Positions 14,903 through 24,083 of a stretch of 64,000 nucleotides of DNA are shown here, piece after piece (position 1 is the stretch's first letter; the number at the start of each line of letters is the position of its first letter). The notes under the pieces were generated by a model. It was not told where the DNA came from. It was given only the letters and a program-made list of their open reading frames with translations, and made no database searches. The position numbers and the translations under genes are program-made. This stretch comes from Streptomyces sp. NRRL F-525 (lineage in GTDB: Bacteria > Actinomycetota > Actinomycetes > Streptomycetales > Streptomycetaceae), in contig NZ_JNXE01000003.1 of assembly GCF_000716605.1 (NCBI RefSeq), forward strand, positions 186,001-250,000, written 5' to 3'.

Positions 14903-17365
14903 TCAGCGGCGCGGCAGGGTGAGTTCGAACCACACGGTCTTGCCCGTGGTCGTACGGCTGGCTCCCCATTCGCGGGCGAGCACGCCGACCAGGTGCAGTC
15001 CGCGGCCGAACTCGTCGTCGGGGCCCGCGCCGAGCAGGGACGGCAGGGTGGGATCGTCGTCGTCCACCTCGCACAGCAGCGTGTCGCCGCGTATCAGACG
15101 CAGCGCGATCCGGCGGCCGTGCGAGTGCCGTACGGCGTTGGTGACCAGCTCGCCCGCCAACAGGGCGGCGTTGTCGGCGAGTTGGGTCAGGCCCCACGCG
15201 TGGAGCTGTTCACGGACCGCCGCGCGGGCCCGGCCGGCCTCGACCGGGTCGAGGGAGAGCCGCCACTCGGCGACGTCGTCGGGCTCGATGCCGTTGAGGC
15301 GGGCCATCAGGAGGGCGACGTCGTCCTTGCGGCCGCCGCGGGTGTTGAGGGTGCGGATGATGGTGTCGCAGGCGTCGTCCATGGACGCGGCCGGATGCGC
15401 GGCCGACTCGCTCAGGGCCGCGAGTCCTACGCCGATGTCCTCGCCGCGCACCTCGACGAGCCCGTCGGTGCACATCACGAGCCGGTCGCCGGGCGCCACC
15501 CGCACGCGAACCGCCTCGAAGGGCACCCCGCCGACGCCGATGGGCGCACCCGTGGGCAGGTCGAGCAGCTCGCTGCGGCCGTCGCCGGCTCGCACGATCA
15601 CCGGCGGGATGTGGCCCGCGTTGGCGATGTGGAGTTCGCTCGCGATCGGGTCGTAGACGACGTACAGGCAGGTCGCGAGGTACGAGTCGCCGAGGCGCTG
15701 CGCCAAGTCGTCGAGGTTGCGCAGGAGTTGGGCGGGCGGGAGGTCCATGGCGGCCATGGTCTGCACGGCGGTGCGCAACTGGCCCATCATCGCTGCCGAG
15801 TTGAGGCCGTGGCCCATGACGTCGCCGACGACGAGCGCGGTGCGGGCGCCGGGCAGTTTCACCGAGTCGAACCAGTCGCCGCCGACCCGGCCGAGCAGCG
15901 TGCCGGGCAGATAGCGGGTGGCGATGTCGCAGCCCGCCATGCGCGGCGGGATGTGCGGCAGCATGCTGTCCTGGAGGGTCTCGGCGACGGACTCCTGGTA
16001 GGTGTACATGCGCGCGTTGTCGAGCACCAGGCCTGCCCGGGCGGCGAGTTCGGCGCCGGTGACCCGGTCCATGTCGTTGAACTCGACGCGCTCCGGGTGG
16101 CGCAGCAGGATCATGAAGCCGAGGACGACGTTGCGGGCCTTGAGCGGGACGACGAGCATGGAGCGGCCGGTGATCAGCGGCCGGATGTCGCGCTTCTCGA
16201 ACTGCGAGGCGATCATGTGCCCCATCTGTTCGCTGATGCGCGGCACGAGGACGGGTTCGCCGCTGGTCATGCACTGGAAGAACGGGGTGTGCGCGGGGAA
16301 CGGCATGGCCTCGCCGACCGGTACGACGTCGTCCCAGCGGCCGGGTTCGTCGGTGTGCTCCAGGGCGACCCGGTGCCACATGGTGGTGGTGTCGGGCACG
16401 CCGTCCGGGAAGCCCTCACCGGCGACGACCTGTTCGCGGAGGTAAGTCCCGGCGACGTCCGTGAACTTGGGGACGACGGCCTTGCTGACCTCGATGATGG
16501 TCTGCGCGAGGTCGAGCGAGGTGCCGATGCGTCCGCTGACCTCGTTGAGGAACTCCAACCGCTCGCGTACGGCGGCGTATTCGAGGTCCTCGCCCTCGTC
16601 CGCGACGTCCTGCGGGAGGGGAAGTCCCTCGGCCGCGGCGAGGGCGGCGCGCTCGCGGCGGGCCTTGCGCTCGGCGCGGCGGGCGACGCCCCAGTCGGGG
16701 GTCACCGGCACCCGCTCGTTCTGGCTGAACTCCAGGACGGGATAGCCCAGTTCGAGGACCTGGGCGACGATGCGGGCGCTCTCGCCGACGCTCATGCTGG
16801 GCAGGATCTCGGGGAGCCTGCGGGCGAGTTCGTCGGCGCCGGGGAAGTCGGTGTGCAGGGCGAAGCCCGGTGCTATGCGCTCGAAGGCGCGGTCGGCTTC
16901 CGGGAGGTCCTGGCGCAGGCCGCCCGCGTCGGCGGCGAGCACCAGCAGCCGTTCCTGTCCGGGGCCGACCAGGGGGTACGCCCACCACAGGACGTCCACG
17001 CGGTCGCGCTCGGGGACGGTGAGGCGGGCGCGTCCGGCGGCCGGGTAGGACAGGCGTCCGTCGAGGGAGGACTCCAGGTCGGGACCGAGTCCGTCGTAGG
17101 CCGTGAACCCGCCGTAGGGACTGGGCTCTTCGTCGTCGGGCAGGGCGCCGGAGACGGGGAGCAGGTCGAGGGCCGGCTGGCCGATCGCCTCTTCCTTGGT
17201 GGCGCCGAAGAGGCGCCGTGCGCCGCGGCTCCAGTGCGAGACGAGGCCGTCGCGGTCGACGAGGATCACGGCGAGGGGGACCCGGCCCGTCGCGGTGTGT
17301 TCGAGCACCACGTCGTCCCCGGCCCCGCGGCCGGGAGGTGTCTCCCGCTCGGTGCCACGGTCCAT
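14903..17365 (-). CDS. PAS-GAF-PP2C (SpoIIE/RsbU-type) phosphatase with C-terminal anti-sigma-factor-like ATPase
   Basis: This 820-residue signalling protein has a PAS-like domain (about 26-140), a GAF domain (about 268-445), a SpoIIE/PP2C phosphatase domain (about 465-690) and a HATPase_c domain (about 700-815). PP2C metal-binding aspartates are visible in VGGDWFD, VVGDVMGHG, CTDGLVE and RKDDVALL, so the phosphatase looks active. The ATPase domain has ELVTNAVRHSHG (N box) and FGRGLHLV. Such proteins set partner switching: they dephosphorylate anti-anti-sigma factors, while the ATPase domain may act as an RsbW-like kinase. Streptomyces encode many. I used ATG 17365; an in-frame ATG at 17470 would add 35 residues without an obvious domain. 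No cognate sigma factor or antagonist is adjacent. Confidence 0.9.
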   Translation of the reverse strand: MDRGTERETPPGRGAGDDVVLEHTATGRVPLAVILVDRDGLVSHWSRGARRLFGATKEEAIGQPALDLLPVSGALPDDEEPSPYGGFTAYDGLGPDLESSLDGRLSYPAAGRARLTVPERDRVDVLWWAYPLVGPGQERLLVLAADAGGLRQDLPEADRAFERIAPGFALHTDFPGADELARRLPEILPSMSVGESARIVAQVLELGYPVLEFSQNERVPVTPDWGVARRAERKARRERAALAAAEGLPLPQDVADEGEDLEYAAVRERLEFLNEVSGRIGTSLDLAQTIIEVSKAVVPKFTDVAGTYLREQVVAGEGFPDGVPDTTTMWHRVALEHTDEPGRWDDVVPVGEAMPFPAHTPFFQCMTSGEPVLVPRISEQMGHMIASQFEKRDIRPLITGRSMLVVPLKARNVVLGFMILLRHPERVEFNDMDRVTGAELAARAGLVLDNARMYTYQESVAETLQDSMLPHIPPRMAGCDIATRYLPGTLLGRVGGDWFDSVKLPGARTALVVGDVMGHGLNSAAMMGQLRTAVQTMAAMDLPPAQLLRNLDDLAQRLGDSYLATCLYVVYDPIASELHIANAGHIPPVIVRAGDGRSELLDLPTGAPIGVGGVPFEAVRVRVAPGDRLVMCTDGLVEVRGEDIGVGLAALSESAAHPAASMDDACDTIIRTLNTRGGRKDDVALLMARLNGIEPDDVAEWRLSLDPVEAGRARAAVREQLHAWGLTQLADNAALLAGELVTNAVRHSHGRRIALRLIRGDTLLCEVDDDDPTLPSLLGAGPDDEFGRGLHLVGVLAREWGASRTTTGKTVWFELTLPRR

Positions 17366-17513
17366 GGCCCAGGCCCTCTCTCCCCACGGCTCCGCAAGAT
17401 CTGTACCGCCACTCACCACGCTACGGGGGCGACCGGTGGCGATGTGTGGCATTCCTGGAATTGGTTCCACTCCATCGCACCGGCGTGCGCCTGCGCGCTC
17501 CGTGGGGCAGGAG

Positions 17514-19943
17514 TCAGTCCTCGTGGCCCAGTTGGAGATCGCGCTCGGTGCGTCCCCCGCCCGCCACTTGGAGCACGGTGGCCACGGGCGGGTACCCGGC
17601 GGCGATCACCGTGTACTCGCCGGAGGACAGGTCGACGAACCGGAACGTTCCGTCGGGTCCCGTGGTGAGCGTGTCCACGACGTTGCCCGCCGCGTCCAGG
17701 AGCGTCACGCGCGCGTCCTCGACGGGCCGCCCGCCGCTCGCCCTGACCGTGCCGCGCAGCACGGCGCCGCCGGCGAGTTCGACGTCCTGGCGGGTCTCGC
17801 GGGACGCCTGCACGCTGACGGGGAGCGCGGCCGGGCGGAACGCGGGCGCGCTCGCGGCGAGGGTGTACTCGCCGGCCACCAACTCGCTGATGACATAACC
17901 GCCTTCACGCCCGCTGCGCGTACTGGCCACGACCTCGCCGTGCACGTTGGTGAGCGTCACGGCGGCCTCCCGCACCGGGGTGCCGTCCGCGGTCAGCACA
18001 CTTCCGGCAAGGCGTCCGGCGCCGCCGAGGACGACGTCCAGTTCGACCGGCCGCTCCCCCACGGTCACGGACACCGCCTGCGGCTGGTGCCCGCCGGCCG
18101 CCGCGATCAGGACGTACGACCCGGAGCCGGGCGTCGACAGCGCGTACCGCCCGTCCGCGCCGCTGGCGCCGCGCCCGATCTGCTGTCCGGAGACGTCGAT
18201 GAGGGTGAGCGCGGCCCGGGGTACGACGGTCCCGTCGGGGTGCTGCACCGTGCCGCAGACGGGGATTCCGGCCGCGTACGCCGAGCGAAGCGAGATGGGG
18301 GTCCCCCCGGCCGAAGGTTGGGGGAGGGCCTGCGGGATCGGGGAGTTGAGGGGCGCGGTCTCGGACGTCTCGGCGGGGGCGTTGTGGGACACCAGCGGTT
18401 TCTCCTTGAGGAAGAAGGCGATGAGCAGGCCGAGGGCGAGCACCGGCACCAGGTAGAGGAAGATCCGCGGCATGGCGTCGGCGTACGCCTGGATGTAGCC
18501 GTCGCGCAGGGCCGGGGGCAGCGTGTGGACGAGCTGCGGGGTGATGGACTCGGGGTCGGGGAGACCGGCGCCCGCGCGCGCGGGGATGCGGTCGCGCAGG
18601 GCGTCGGTGAGCCGGTTGGCGAAGAGGGTGCCGAAGATGGCGGCGCCGACGCTGCCGCCGATCTGCCGGAAGTAGTTGTTGGCGCTGGTGGCGGTGCCGA
18701 GGTCGGCGGGCCGTACGGAGTTCTGCACGGCCAGGACGAGGACGGGCATCACCATGCCGATACCGGCGCCCAGCACGGCCATCCAGACGCTGTACTGCAG
18801 CCGGGACGTGTCGACTTCGAGCCGGGAGAGCAGCCACATCCCGAGGGTGGCCAGCGCGCTGCCGAGGAGCGGGTAGATCTTGTACCGGCCGGTGTGGCTG
18901 ATGAGTTGGCCGGAGATGATCGACGCGCCGACGATGCCGCCCATCATCGGCAGCATCAGCAGGCCCGACTCGGTGGCACTCGCCCCGTCGACCATCTGAA
19001 GGAAGGTCGGCAGATAGCTGGCGGCCCCGAACAGCGCGACCCCGATCACCAGGCCCACGAGGGCGGTGACGTTGAAGACGGCGTCCTTGAACAGCCGTAG
19101 CGGGATGAGGGGTTCGGGCGCGAAGCGCTCGGCGACGAGGAAGAGCACCGCGGCGGCCACGGCTCCCGCGCCGAGCCCGAGGATGACGTGCGAGCCCCAG
19201 GCGTACTCGGTCCCGCCCCAACTGGTCAGCAGGACCAGGCACGTTGAGGCGGCGGCGAGGAGGAGCGCGCCGAGGATGTCGAGGCGCGCCTTGGCAGTCG
19301 GCTTCGGCAGTTTCAGTACGACGGTCACGACGGCGAACGTCACCACGCCGAACGGCACGTTGATGTAGAAGCACCAGCGCCAGGAGAGGTGGTCGGTGAA
19401 GTAGCCGCCGAGCAACGGCCCCGCCACGGAGGCGAGTCCGAAGGTGGCGCCGATCAGGCCCATGAAGCGGCCGCGCTCCCGGGGCGGCACGATGTCCGCG
19501 ATGATCGCCTGCACACCGATCATGAGTCCGCCCGCGCCGATGCCCTGCACCGCGCGGAACGCGATGAGTTGGTCCATGGACTGGGCGCGGCCCGAGAGCG
19601 CGGAGCCGATGACGAAGACGCCGATCGCGAACTGGAACACGCTCTTGCGGCCGAGGAGGTCGCCGAGTTTGCCGTAGACCGGGAGGCCGACCGTGGAGGT
19701 GAGGAGGTAGGCGGTGATGGCCCAGGACATCTTGTCCAGGCCGTGCAGTTCGCCGACGATCTTCGGGAGCGCGGTGGCGACGATCATCTGGTCGAGGGCC
19801 GCGAGCAGCAGCGCGAGCATCAGGCCGAGGAACACCAACCGCACGCGGCGCGGGCTGAGTTCGGCCTTCTCGACGGGTGCGGGGACGGGGGTCTCCGGGG
19901 GTGCCGGGGCCTGTTCGTCCTGCACCAGAGTCGTCCCGCCCAC
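17514..19943 (-). CDS. DHA2-type MFS drug exporter fused to three carboxypeptidase-regulatory-like domains
   Basis: This 809-residue protein begins with an EmrB/QacA-like, 14-helix proton-coupled exporter (about residues 30-530; [11 protein letters not shown], the [11 protein letters not shown] loop and [14 protein letters not shown] are typical). The extra C-terminal part has three tandem beta-sandwich domains of the CarboxypepD_reg type (starting about 560, 643 and 726), each with G-x-V-x(2)-DG and GxYxL-type strands. The linker just before them contains a Streptomyces repeat translated in frame (18281-18330). I used GTG 19943 with GGGGAG upstream. The domains may be extracytoplasmic or soluble and could bind partners or cell wall. 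The fusion role is unknown. Confidence 0.88.
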   Translation of the reverse strand: MGGTTLVQDEQAPAPPETPVPAPVEKAELSPRRVRLVFLGLMLALLLAALDQMIVATALPKIVGELHGLDKMSWAITAYLLTSTVGLPVYGKLGDLLGRKSVFQFAIGVFVIGSALSGRAQSMDQLIAFRAVQGIGAGGLMIGVQAIIADIVPPRERGRFMGLIGATFGLASVAGPLLGGYFTDHLSWRWCFYINVPFGVVTFAVVTVVLKLPKPTAKARLDILGALLLAAASTCLVLLTSWGGTEYAWGSHVILGLGAGAVAAAVLFLVAERFAPEPLIPLRLFKDAVFNVTALVGLVIGVALFGAASYLPTFLQMVDGASATESGLLMLPMMGGIVGASIISGQLISHTGRYKIYPLLGSALATLGMWLLSRLEVDTSRLQYSVWMAVLGAGIGMVMPVLVLAVQNSVRPADLGTATSANNYFRQIGGSVGAAIFGTLFANRLTDALRDRIPARAGAGLPDPESITPQLVHTLPPALRDGYIQAYADAMPRIFLYLVPVLALGLLIAFFLKEKPLVSHNAPAETSETAPLNSPIPQALPQPSAGGTPISLRSAYAAGIPVCGTVQHPDGTVVPRAALTLIDVSGQQIGRGASGADGRYALSTPGSGSYVLIAAAGGHQPQAVSVTVGERPVELDVVLGGAGRLAGSVLTADGTPVREAAVTLTNVHGEVVASTRSGREGGYVISELVAGEYTLAASAPAFRPAALPVSVQASRETRQDVELAGGAVLRGTVRASGGRPVEDARVTLLDAAGNVVDTLTTGPDGTFRFVDLSSGEYTVIAAGYPPVATVLQVAGGGRTERDLQLGHED
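18281..18330. repeat. Streptomyces-type palindromic repeat inside a coding sequence
   Basis: The segment includes GAGCGAAGCGAGATGGGGG followed by TCCCCCC and a GGGGGAGG tail, a pattern that I recall as a frequent intergenic repeat in Streptomyces genomes. Here it lies inside the MFS fusion gene and is translated, on the minus strand, as part of the linker [20 protein letters not shown]. Confidence 0.65.
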
Positions 19944-20109
19944 GTACCGCTCCCCTCGTCGCGCCTGCCGCACAATTCCCGCTTTAGGCGACAACTGCGA
20001 GCAAGCGTGACGAGTTACGGCGTACGCCCGGCTCGAACGGAGATCCACTCGAACCGGTGAGGAACGCGGTCAGGGCGTCAACGCGCCCTGGAGGCTTGGC
20101 CCTTGAGGC

Positions 20110-20553
20110 CTACTTCTCGACCTCGGTGGCGAGCCGGTCGAGGACCAGGTCGTAGATCCGGCCGAGGCCCTTGGGGGCGAAGGTGCGCTCGAAGAAGCCG
20201 CCGATGCCGGTGGCGCCGTTCCACGTGCTGGTCACGACGACGCGGGACTTGCCCTCACCGGCCGGGGTGACCCGCCAGGTGGTGACCATCGTGGAGTTGC
20301 GGTCCTTCTCGACCAGTTCGCCGTCGGTCGGCTCGGTGACCTCCAGGAGGCAGTCGCGGACGCGCTTGCTGGTGGCCTGGAGCTTCCAGTGGACGAGGGT
20401 GCCCTCGCCGTCGCCGCCCTCGCGCACCTCGTACTCGCTGAACTGCTCGGGCAGCACCTTCGCGCGCGTGCCGCTGTAGTCGGCGAGGGCGTCGAAGACA
20501 GCCTCCGCGTCGGCTGCGACGACCCGCTCGGTAGTCGCCTCGACCTGCGCCAT
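20110..20553 (-). CDS. SRPBCC/polyketide cyclase-like (START fold) protein
   Basis: This 147-residue protein shows the SRPBCC pattern: an N-terminal strand (VEATTERVVAADAEAVF), central strands, then VVVTSTWNGATGIGGFFERTFAP and the long C-terminal helix. It is likely a small-ligand-binding or aromatase/cyclase-like protein. I chose ATG 20553, where GGAGG sits 6 nt upstream, over ATG 20571. It precedes the MFS fusion gene in the same direction with a 166-bp gap. No substrate can be inferred. Confidence 0.8.
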   Translation of the reverse strand: MAQVEATTERVVAADAEAVFDALADYSGTRAKVLPEQFSEYEVREGGDGEGTLVHWKLQATSKRVRDCLLEVTEPTDGELVEKDRNSTMVTTWRVTPAGEGKSRVVVTSTWNGATGIGGFFERTFAPKGLGRIYDLVLDRLATEVEK

Positions 20554-20698
20554 CGGTTTCCTCCAGGACATGAGTCAGGACATCGGTTCTCGGGGTCGGT
20601 GCAAGCCAACCACCCCCGCCCACGGCCACCCAAATCGGGGTGCCTCAAGGCGCCGGAAGCGATCGGGAACGGCTCGGGAATGACACTTGCACAGTAAT

Positions 20699-20714
20699 TC
20701 GAACAAGTGTTTCA
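20699..20714. promoter_or_regulatory. SOS-box-like site (possible LexA operator)
   Basis: TCGAACAAGTGTTTCA matches the left half of the actinobacterial SOS consensus TCGAACnnnnGTTCGA perfectly and the right half in GTT plus the final A. It lies 31 bp upstream of the radical SAM gene. Confidence 0.45.
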
Positions 20715-20744
20715 CTCGGAGGGCAGGCCTACTTAGGAGGCGTC

Positions 20745-21791
20745 ATGCGCTGGGAGAACCTCACCGCCGATTCCGGCGGCCACAGCCGGACGGCCGACGC
20801 CGCGCTGTTCGGCGCGGACGCCGTGGTCAGCCGTACCTTCGACACACCCGAGTTCCGCGGGATCACCTTCCACGAGGTGCGGGCCCGCTCGATCATCAAC
20901 CGGGTGCCGGGGGCGTCCCGGATGCCCTTCGAGTGGACGGTCAACCCGTACCGGGGGTGCTCCCACGCGTGCGTGTACTGCTTCGCCCGCAAGTCGCACA
21001 GCTACCTGGACCTCGACACCGGCCTCGGCTTCGACTCGCAGATCGTGGTCAAGGTGAACGCGCCGGACCTGCTGCGCCGCCAGCTCGGCTCCCGGCGCTG
21101 GCTGGGCGAGCACATAGCGATGGGCACGAACGTCGACTGCTACCAGCGCGCGGAGGGCCGCTACCGGCTGATGCCGGGCATCCTCGGCGCCCTGCGCGAC
21201 CACGCGAACCCCTTCTCGATCCTCACCAAGGGCACGCTGATCCTGCGCGACCTGGACCTCCTGGTGCAGGCCTCCGAGGTCACCGACGTCGGCATCTCCG
21301 TCTCCGTCGGCTTCACCGACCCGGCGCTGTGGCGCACGGTGGAGCCCGGCACGCCCTCCCCGGAGCGACGCCTGGACGCCGTACGGACCCTGACCGGGCA
21401 CGGCATCGACGTCGGCGTTCTGATGGCCCCGGTGATCCCCTTCCTGAGCGACCACCCGGCCCAACTGCGCGCCACCGTAAGGGCGATAGCGGCCTCCGGG
21501 GCCAGCTCGGTGACTCCCCTGGTACTGCATCTGCGGCCCGGCGCCCGCGAGTGGTTCATGGCGTGGCTCGGACAGCATCACCCGCACCTGGTGCGCCGCT
21601 ACGAGCGCCTGTACGCGGAGGGCGCGTACGCCCCGAAGTGGTACCAGCGCCGGATCACCCGTCAGGTCCACGACCTGGCGCAGGAGTACGGCATCGGTCC
21701 CGCGCGCGCGGGGATGCCGCGCCGGATCCCCGAGCCGCCGGACCCGGCGGACGAGCCGGTGTCCGAGCCGACGCAGCTCACGCTGATCTGA
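20745..21791 (+). CDS. Radical SAM protein, Rv2578c family (SplB-like)
   Basis: This 348-residue radical SAM protein has CSHACVYC (Cys72, Cys76, Cys79) binding the [4Fe-4S] cluster, preceded by NPYRGC. The family is the Rv2578c/spore-photoproduct-lyase-like group of actinobacteria; its reaction is not established. AGGAGG precedes ATG 20745. The upstream gap holds a partial SOS box. From memory, the mycobacterial relative is linked to the DNA-damage response, which would fit a repair role. It is divergent from the SRPBCC gene. Confidence 0.88.
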   Translation: MRWENLTADSGGHSRTADAALFGADAVVSRTFDTPEFRGITFHEVRARSIINRVPGASRMPFEWTVNPYRGCSHACVYCFARKSHSYLDLDTGLGFDSQIVVKVNAPDLLRRQLGSRRWLGEHIAMGTNVDCYQRAEGRYRLMPGILGALRDHANPFSILTKGTLILRDLDLLVQASEVTDVGISVSVGFTDPALWRTVEPGTPSPERRLDAVRTLTGHGIDVGVLMAPVIPFLSDHPAQLRATVRAIAASGASSVTPLVLHLRPGAREWFMAWLGQHHPHLVRRYERLYAEGAYAPKWYQRRITRQVHDLAQEYGIGPARAGMPRRIPEPPDPADEPVSEPTQLTLI

Positions 21792-21965
21792 GGGCGTCGA
21801 CCTGGGGGGCGCTTCTCACCGATCCCAGGGCGTTCGAGCGCATCCGGCGGCCCAATTGGGTCAAGTATCGGCTGAACAGGTTCTTCCGCCCCGGGATTTC
21901 GGGACTATGCGGCGAGGACGGACCGCGAAACCCGCGGCCGCCGCCTCTCCGTCCTGGGAGGACGT

Positions 21966-23546
21966 ATGAGAAAACGCGCAGCCGTACTGTGCGGTGCCGC
22001 CGTCGTCGTGGCCGGGACGGTCACCGCTCTCCCCGCCGACGCGAGCACCGCGCGCCCCACGACCGCCGTCCAGGTCGCGAACCTCACCTGGAAGTCCTGC
22101 GCCACCACCAATTACCCGACGCTCCAGTGCTCGAGCGTCAAGGTGCCCCTGGACCACGCGAACCCGCACGGCAGGCAGATCACGCTCGCCCTGTCCCGCG
22201 TCCCGCACACCGCGAAGACGTACCAGGGTCCGCTGCTGGTCAACCCCGGCGGCCCCGGCGGCAGCGGGCTGACCCTCGCGGGATTCGTCGCGTCCTCGCT
22301 GCCCAAGGCGGTGGCGTCCCAGTACGACGTCATCGGCTTCGACCCGCGCGGCGTCGGCAAGAGCACCCCGGCCCTCGACTGCAAGCCCGGTTACTTCAAC
22401 CCGGTGCGCCCCGACTCCGTACCCAGCACCCCCGCGCTGGAAAAGGCCAACCTCACGCGCGTGAAGGCGTTCGCGGCCGCCTGCGGCAAGAAGTACGCGA
22501 GCGTGCTGCCGTACATCGACACGATCAGCGCCGTGCGGGACATGGACTCGATCCGGGCGGCGCTCGGCGCGAAGAAGATCAACTACTTCGGTTACTCCTA
22601 CGGCACCTACCTGGGCGCCGTGTACGCCAAGCTCTACCCGGAGCGCGTGCGCCGCCTGGTCCTCGACTCCATCGTCGACCCCACCGGTGTCTGGTACGAC
22701 GACAACCTCGGGCAGGACTACGCCTTCAACGACCGCCAGCAGGCGCTCATGGCGTGGATCGCGAAGTACGACTCGACGTACAAGCTCGGCACCGACCCGG
22801 CCAGGATCGAGGCCAAGTGGTACGCGATGCGGAAGGCGCTCGCGAAGAAGCCGGCCGGTGGGAAGGTGGGGGCCTCCGAACTGGAGGACACCTTCATCCC
22901 GGGCGGCTACTACAACGGCTACTGGCCTTATCTCGCCGAGGCGTTCGCGGCCTACGTGAACGACAAGAACGCCGATCCGCTGGTCGAGACGTACGAGAAC
23001 TTCGCCGCGATCGACGCCTCCGGGGACAACGGGTACAGCGTCTACACCTCGGTGCAGTGCCGTGACGCGTCCTGGCCGCGCGACTGGAACCAGTGGCGCA
23101 AGGACAACTGGGCGGCCTACGACAAGGCGCCGTTCATGGTGTGGAACAACGCCTGGTACAACGCGCCGTGCGCGTTCTGGCCGACGAAGACGAAGCAGCC
23201 GATCAACATCGCCAACGGCAAGCTGCCGCCGGTGCTGCTGTTCCAGGCGACGAACGACGCGGCCACTCCGTACGAGGGCGGCGCCACGGTCCACCAGATG
23301 CTGGCCGGTTCGAGCTTCGTGGTCGAGCAGGGCGGCGGGAACCACGGCATCACGCTGAGCGGGAACGCCTGCCTGGACAAGTACCTGGCGACGTATCTGA
23401 CCAACGGCAAGGTGCCGCGCAGTGGCGGCGAGATCGACGCGGTGTGCCAGAAGACGCCGGACCCGAAACCGCTGACCACGGCGAAGGCGGCGACGAGCAC
23501 GGCACATGGTTCGACGCTGCACGGCCTGTTGGGCTTCCGCGGCTGA
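21966..23546 (+). CDS. Secreted alpha/beta hydrolase, tripeptidyl-aminopeptidase-like (S33)
   Basis: This 526-residue protein has a signal peptide (basic MRKR, hydrophobic segment, ADASTA). The alpha/beta-hydrolase core carries the oxyanion segment NPGGPGGSG, nucleophile elbow GYSYGTYLG (Ser211), the FQATNDAATP region where the acidic residue is expected, and the histidine in GGGNHGIT. The C-terminal part matches the TAP-like extension of Streptomyces Slp/Tap peptidases. It should be exported and cleave short peptides from free N-termini. The ATG follows GGGAGGA at good spacing. Confidence 0.92.
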   Translation: MRKRAAVLCGAAVVVAGTVTALPADASTARPTTAVQVANLTWKSCATTNYPTLQCSSVKVPLDHANPHGRQITLALSRVPHTAKTYQGPLLVNPGGPGGSGLTLAGFVASSLPKAVASQYDVIGFDPRGVGKSTPALDCKPGYFNPVRPDSVPSTPALEKANLTRVKAFAAACGKKYASVLPYIDTISAVRDMDSIRAALGAKKINYFGYSYGTYLGAVYAKLYPERVRRLVLDSIVDPTGVWYDDNLGQDYAFNDRQQALMAWIAKYDSTYKLGTDPARIEAKWYAMRKALAKKPAGGKVGASELEDTFIPGGYYNGYWPYLAEAFAAYVNDKNADPLVETYENFAAIDASGDNGYSVYTSVQCRDASWPRDWNQWRKDNWAAYDKAPFMVWNNAWYNAPCAFWPTKTKQPINIANGKLPPVLLFQATNDAATPYEGGATVHQMLAGSSFVVEQGGGNHGITLSGNACLDKYLATYLTNGKVPRSGGEIDAVCQKTPDPKPLTTAKAATSTAHGSTLHGLLGFRG

Positions 23547-23566
23547 GCCCCGCCTGAACGTCCCTC

Positions 23567-23642
23567 GGGGGCGGGAATCCTCGTTGTCAGACCCATGGTC
23601 CACCATGGACGCATGAGTGGACTGACGAGGATTCCCGCCCCC
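23567..23642. repeat. Perfect 18-bp inverted repeat flanking the ridA start codon
   Basis: GGGGGCGGGAATCCTCGT (23567-23584) is repeated as an exact inverted copy at 23625-23642. CAG/CTG pairs extend the stem after a 3-nt bulge, and the roughly 31-nt loop contains both candidate ATG codons of ridA (23595, 23613). The loop also holds two CCATGG palindromes. The structure could act as a terminator for the upstream peptidase gene, as a translational control hairpin, or as an operator. Confidence 0.8.
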
Positions 23643-24020
23643 GACGGCGTCGCCCCCGCGGCGGCCTACACGCACGTCGTGACGGGCACCGGCCGCTTCG
23701 TCGCGATCTCCGGCCAGCTCGCCCTGGACGAGGACGGCAAGCTCGTCGGCGAGGGCGACGCGGCGGCGCAGGCCCGACAGGTCTTCGAGAACCTCCGCCG
23801 CTGCCTGGCCGCCGCGGGCGCCACGTTCGACGACGTGATCAAACTGACCTACTACGTCATGGACATGTCCCACATGCCGGCCGTCCGCACGGCCCGCGCG
23901 GCGCACATACCCGACGACCGGCTCCCCGCCGCCTCGGCCGTCCAGGTCGCCGCGCTGGTGCGACCGGAGTTCCTGATGGAGATCGAGGCGTTCGCGGTGG
24001 TCGCCGAGCAAGCCGAGTAA
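23613..24020 (+). CDS. ridA: RidA-family enamine/imine deaminase
   Basis: This 135-residue protein has the RidA/YjgF core: VTGTGRFVAISGQLALDEDG, then AQARQVFENLRRCL, DVIKLTYYVMDMS and a C-terminal VAALVRPEFLMEIEAFAV. RidA proteins hydrolyse reactive 2-aminoacrylate-type enamines produced by PLP enzymes. No ribosome site is visible before ATG 23613 or the in-frame ATG 23595; both lie in the loop of a long hairpin, so start choice and translation control are uncertain. The usual active-site arginine of RidA is probably represented by the R in VRPEFLMEIEA. Confidence 0.88.
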   Translation: MSGLTRIPAPDGVAPAAAYTHVVTGTGRFVAISGQLALDEDGKLVGEGDAAAQARQVFENLRRCLAAAGATFDDVIKLTYYVMDMSHMPAVRTARAAHIPDDRLPAASAVQVAALVRPEFLMEIEAFAVVAEQAE

Positions 24021-24070
24021 TTCGGAAGGGGGCGCGGCTAATTCGGAGGCGGGCCCGGTCGGCACCTCCC

Positions 24071-24083
24071 TAGGGTGCCGCCA
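24071..24083 (+). promoter_or_regulatory. Probable -10 element of a leaderless transcript
   Basis: TAGGGT at 24071-24076 is followed by 6 nt and the ATG, the spacing expected if transcription starts at the A of the ATG. It overlaps a hairpin with 7-bp arms, CGGCACC (24060-24066) and GGTGCCG (24074-24080). Confidence 0.5.

Noticed and set aside
14186..17668. A very long open frame on the plus strand opposite the PP2C phosphatase gene
   Set aside because: It is antisense to a gene with clear PAS, GAF, PP2C and ATPase motifs; its translation is low-complexity, G/R/V-rich and has no recognisable domain, as expected for antisense frames in high-GC DNA.
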